NCBI GenBank assembly: GCA_900764025.1
Contig: CAAFMM010000031.1
Span: forward strand, 1-6,744
DNA length: 6,744 nucleotides
Direction: 5' to 3'
Source: an uncultured Collinsella sp.
GTDB lineage: Bacteria; Actinomycetota; Coriobacteriia; Coriobacteriales; Coriobacteriaceae
Shown here: positions 5,067 to 6,744 of the stretch, in pieces
Position numbering within the stretch: the first letter of the stretch is position 1
How the letters are laid out: each line of letters opens with the position of its first letter
Translations under genes and position numbers: made by a program
Notes under the pieces: model-generated
Seen by the model: only the letters and a program-made list of their open reading frames with translations
The model's database searches: none
What the model was told of the DNA's origin: nothing

Positions 5067-5078
5067 TCGATTACGAAA
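5065..5078. promoter_or_regulatory. Operator-like palindrome TTTCG-ATTA-CGAAA
   Basis: The 14-bp sequence has perfect 5-bp arms, TTTCG and CGAAA, overlapping the -10 end and predicted start point of the DeoR-family gene. CGAAA half-sites recur at 4802-4806 and 4866-4870, and an inverted TTTCG at 4830-4834, near the divergent promoter. This arrangement fits autorepression combined with control of the operon. Confidence 0.6.
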
Positions 5079-5101
5079 GGCGCATCTTTTGCCTTTTGTT
5101 C

Positions 5102-5109
5102 AAAAGGAG
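5102..5109 (+). promoter_or_regulatory. Ribosome binding site that sets the DeoR-family start
   Basis: AAAAGGAG lies six bases before ATG 5116-5118. The frame is open further upstream to an ATG at 4969, but that extension would read through the promoter and operators and has no regulator-like sequence. The site therefore supports the 263-residue protein. Confidence 0.85.
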
Positions 5110-5115
5110 CGGCAT

Positions 5116-5907
5116 ATGGCATCTACTTCAGACCTTTCACCGGCCGAGCGTCAGCGATTTATCATGAATTGGCTGGCCGAAAAGCCAAATATCTCGGTAT
5201 CCGACATCGTTCGCCGTTTTTCGGTTTCGGAAGTCACCGCACGACACGACCTCGTCTCACTGGAATCCGAAGGCAAGCTGCGTCGCGTACGCGGCGGAGC
5301 GGTATCGCTTTCTCGCTCCAACGCAATCTCGTATCCCGAGGAGCGCATCAATGTCCAAGTCGAGGCCAAGGAGGCCATCGCCGCAACCGCAGCAGCTCTT
5401 GTTGATGATGGCGATGTTCTGGTAATTGATATCGGCACCACAGGCTTTTACTTCGCTAAAGCCCTCATCGACAAGCATGAGATCACCATTATCACCGGCG
5501 ATCTTGCAATCGCGAACTACGCCAGCTTCAATCTCCCCAATGCTTCGGTAGTGCTGCTGGGCGGCTCCGTGCGCAAGGGCCACCTCTATCTCGCGGGCGC
5601 ACTAACGCTCGACTGCATGAGCAAACTACATGCCGACAAGGCGTTTGTCAGTGCCGACGGATTCCACCCCGACCACGGCTTTACCGTCGAGCACGACTTC
5701 TCGGCCATGATTAAGCATATGTACCTGACCAACTCAAACCAGGGCTATATGATGGTTGACCAGGGAAAGTTCAACAAGACCAGTTTTTATCAGTCCGCGC
5801 AAATCGATGACCTCGATGGCATCATCGTTGATGGAGACGACGAGGGCATCATGACGGCGGCGATCGAGAGCAGTCGCAGTCATCCCAAGCTCTATATTGC
5901 AAAATAG
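5116..5907 (+). CDS. DeoR-family transcriptional regulator
   Basis: This 263-residue DNA-binding protein has the standard two-domain DeoR layout and length. The N-terminal winged HTH covers about residues 9-63: ERQRFIMNWL, then the recognition helix SVSEVTARHDLVSLE, and the closing RRVRGGAV. The C-terminal sugar-phosphate sensor domain covers about 75-236, with IDIGTTG (104-110), ITGDLAIANY (126-135), VLLGGSVRKGHLYLAG (146-161), and the region AFVSADGFHPDHGFT (176-190) through MVDQGKFNKTSF (213-224). In this family a phosphorylated sugar usually relieves repression. The gene is divergent from the transaldolase-PTS operon across a motif-rich control region, so control of that operon and of itself is the natural inference. 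The typical TIRRD of the recognition helix is TARHD here. A bidirectional terminator follows immediately. Confidence 0.94.
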   Translation: MASTSDLSPAERQRFIMNWLAEKPNISVSDIVRRFSVSEVTARHDLVSLESEGKLRRVRGGAVSLSRSNAISYPEERINVQVEAKEAIAATAAALVDDGDVLVIDIGTTGFYFAKALIDKHEITIITGDLAIANYASFNLPNASVVLLGGSVRKGHLYLAGALTLDCMSKLHADKAFVSADGFHPDHGFTVEHDFSAMIKHMYLTNSNQGYMMVDQGKFNKTSFYQSAQIDDLDGIIVDGDDEGIMTAAIESSRSHPKLYIAK

Positions 5908-5910
5908 CTC

Positions 5911-5950
5911 AAATGGCCGGGTCGCCCCACTGCGGGCGACCCGGCCATTT
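5911..5950. terminator. Bidirectional terminator between convergent genes
   Basis: A perfect 17-bp stem pairs AAATGGCCGGGTCGCCC (5911-5927) with 5934-5950 around a 6-nt loop. The plus strand runs on as ATTTATTAG and the minus strand as ATTTGAGC. It begins 3 nt after the regulator stop codon and ends 1 nt before the phosphatase stop codon, so it serves both genes. Confidence 0.9.
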
Positions 5951-5951
5951 A

Positions 5952-6744
5952 TTAGATCAACCCAAAGTGGCGCATGGCGGTGACGGTGCCGTCGTGTGCA
6001 ACATCGTCGGTCACGTAGTCGGCGACCGCCTTGACTTCGGGCATGGCGTTGCCCATGGCGACAGCCGTCTCGACCGCAGCGAGCATGCCCAGATCGTTGC
6101 CCGAATCGCCAAAGCCAAAGGTGCGCGCATTTCCCTCGCGGCCCAGATACTCCAGCGCTCGCGCCACACCCACGCCTTTGTCAATACCCTTGGGGCTCAG
6201 CTCGCGATTCTGGCCGCCGGTATTGCACAGCTCAAAGTTGCGGTCGATAAAGCCATCGTCGTTGGCCACGCGAGCCAAGCCGGGCGCGTTAAGGCACACC
6301 TTGCCCACGCGCAGACGACCGTCGATGCGCATTTCCTCGGCGCTGTGCACCGCAGCAGCGCCGATCAAAGACGACTGCTCAACGCCCGCAGGCTCCAGCG
6401 CAAAGGTCGCAGCATTGGCCTCGAAAAAGGCCTCGAACCCTGCCGCAACAATGCGACGCGCAAGCTCCTCGACAATACCCTCGTCAAAGCAGTCCTCATG
6501 CACCACGCGGCCCTCGACCTCGAGCGTCGCTCCCGCCATGGCAACGACACCCGCGGGGTCGAGCGCACGCAGGCTATCGGCAATGAGCCACAGGGGGCGA
6601 CCTGTGCAGATAAACGCCTTGTGTCCCGCGTCGCGCAGACGATGAAACGCCTCGACGACCGCCTGCGAGGGGCGAACCGCCGAAAAGTCCTTATCGGTCA
6701 TATCGTCGGGATCGAACGACGTCAGCGTGCCGTCCACGTCAAAA
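5952..6744 (-). CDS. Cof-type HAD-IIB hydrolase, lacking only the extreme N-terminus
   Basis: The frame is open to the window edge and holds 263 residues; only the few residues before the first motif are missing. HAD-IIB (Cof) enzymes are cytoplasmic Mg2+-dependent phosphatases, typically acting on sugar phosphates or similar small molecules. Motif I is FDVDGTL at the very start, with Asp2 as nucleophile and Asp4 as acid/base. Motif II is ICTGRP with Thr47. The motif III lysine is Lys189 in the KGIDKG segment. Motif IV is GFGDSGNDLGML with Asp213 and Asp217. The cap domain lies between motifs II and III (about residues 85-180), as in type IIB. A GTG inside motif I could be mistaken for a start codon, but it would remove the nucleophile. 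It is convergent with the DeoR-family gene, so a shared function with the PTS operon is possible but not shown. Substrate is unknown. Confidence 0.92.
   Translation of the reverse strand, partial: FDVDGTLTSFDPDDMTDKDFSAVRPSQAVVEAFHRLRDAGHKAFICTGRPLWLIADSLRALDPAGVVAMAGATLEVEGRVVHEDCFDEGIVEELARRIVAAGFEAFFEANAATFALEPAGVEQSSLIGAAAVHSAEEMRIDGRLRVGKVCLNAPGLARVANDDGFIDRNFELCNTGGQNRELSPKGIDKGVGVARALEYLGREGNARTFGFGDSGNDLGMLAAVETAVAMGNAMPEVKAVADYVTDDVAHDGTVTAMRHFGLI

Larger units (their letters stand above)
4769..5115. promoter_or_regulatory. Divergent control region between the operon and deoR-type gene
   Basis: This AT-rich 347-bp gap separates two divergent genes. It holds seven TCGA tetramers between 4801 and 5070, about six times the chance rate. 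Recurrent motifs are GCTATCGAAAG at 4797-4807 and 4861-4871, and TTCAAAAGCT(T/A)TCG at 4821-4834 and 4854-4867. DeoR-family operators often carry TTTCG/CGAAA half-sites, so these are candidate sites for the adjacent regulator. A minus-strand TTGACA (4878-4883) abuts the 4861-4871 motif, and a TTTATAAAA tract (minus, 4849 down to 4841) lies downstream; their spacing is not ideal for one promoter, so the operon start site is uncertain. Confidence 0.7.

Noticed and set aside
4969..5115. 49-residue N-terminal extension of the DeoR-family protein
   Set aside because: It would translate through the promoter, the tandem repeat and the palindrome, and a good ribosome binding site precedes ATG 5116.
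6735..6737. GTG as start codon of the HAD phosphatase
   Set aside because: It is the valine inside motif I (FDVDGT); starting there would remove the catalytic aspartate, so the gene continues past the window edge.
1..6744. CRISPR array, tRNA, rRNA, transposase or phage genes
   Set aside because: I saw no regularly spaced direct repeats, no tRNA- or rRNA-like sequence and no transposase or phage protein in any frame.

Overview
The window looks like chromosomal DNA from a GC-rich, low-complexity-free bacterial genome of the Coriobacteriia type. A gut Collinsella or close relative is my best guess. This is inferred from the GC-rich codon use in every gene, strong AAAGGA ribosome binding sites, and the pairing of an Ula-type PTS with small transaldolases. 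No taxonomic marker gene is present, so the assignment is tentative.

Layout. Positions 2-382 (+) hold the 3' end of tex, an S1-domain RNA-binding protein. Positions 383-764 are non-coding and dense in inverted repeats: a 48-bp imperfect inverted repeat around a strong hairpin terminator, a 16-bp copy of the transaldolase 3' end, and a 17-bp perfect palindrome. Positions 765-1469 (-) encode a small transaldolase (copy 1) with a 221-nt repeat-bearing leader. Positions 4768 down to 1788 (-) form one operon: transaldolase copy 2, PTS EIIA, EIIB and EIIC of the ascorbate (Ula/Sga) type, closed by a terminator at 1697-1730. Positions 4769-5115 are an AT-rich divergent control region full of TCGA-centred motifs. 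Positions 5116-5907 (+) encode a DeoR-family repressor. A bidirectional terminator (5911-5950) separates it from a convergent Cof-type HAD phosphatase (5952-6744, -) that runs off the window end.

How it works together (inference). The PTS imports and phosphorylates a sugar or sugar acid. The transaldolases process sugar phosphates downstream. The divergent DeoR protein probably senses a phosphorylated intermediate and controls both its own gene and the operon through the shared region. None of the Ula catabolic enzymes (lactonase, decarboxylase, epimerases) is present, so ascorbate as substrate is uncertain. Both transaldolases carry residues typical of true transaldolases (Glu61, Phe141) rather than of fructose-6-phosphate aldolase.

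The genes belong to known families. The most unusual points are the two ~80% identical transaldolases bracketing the PTS genes, hairpins in both PTS intergenic gaps (one resembling the operon's own terminator), the operator-like array, and the repeat-rich block after tex.
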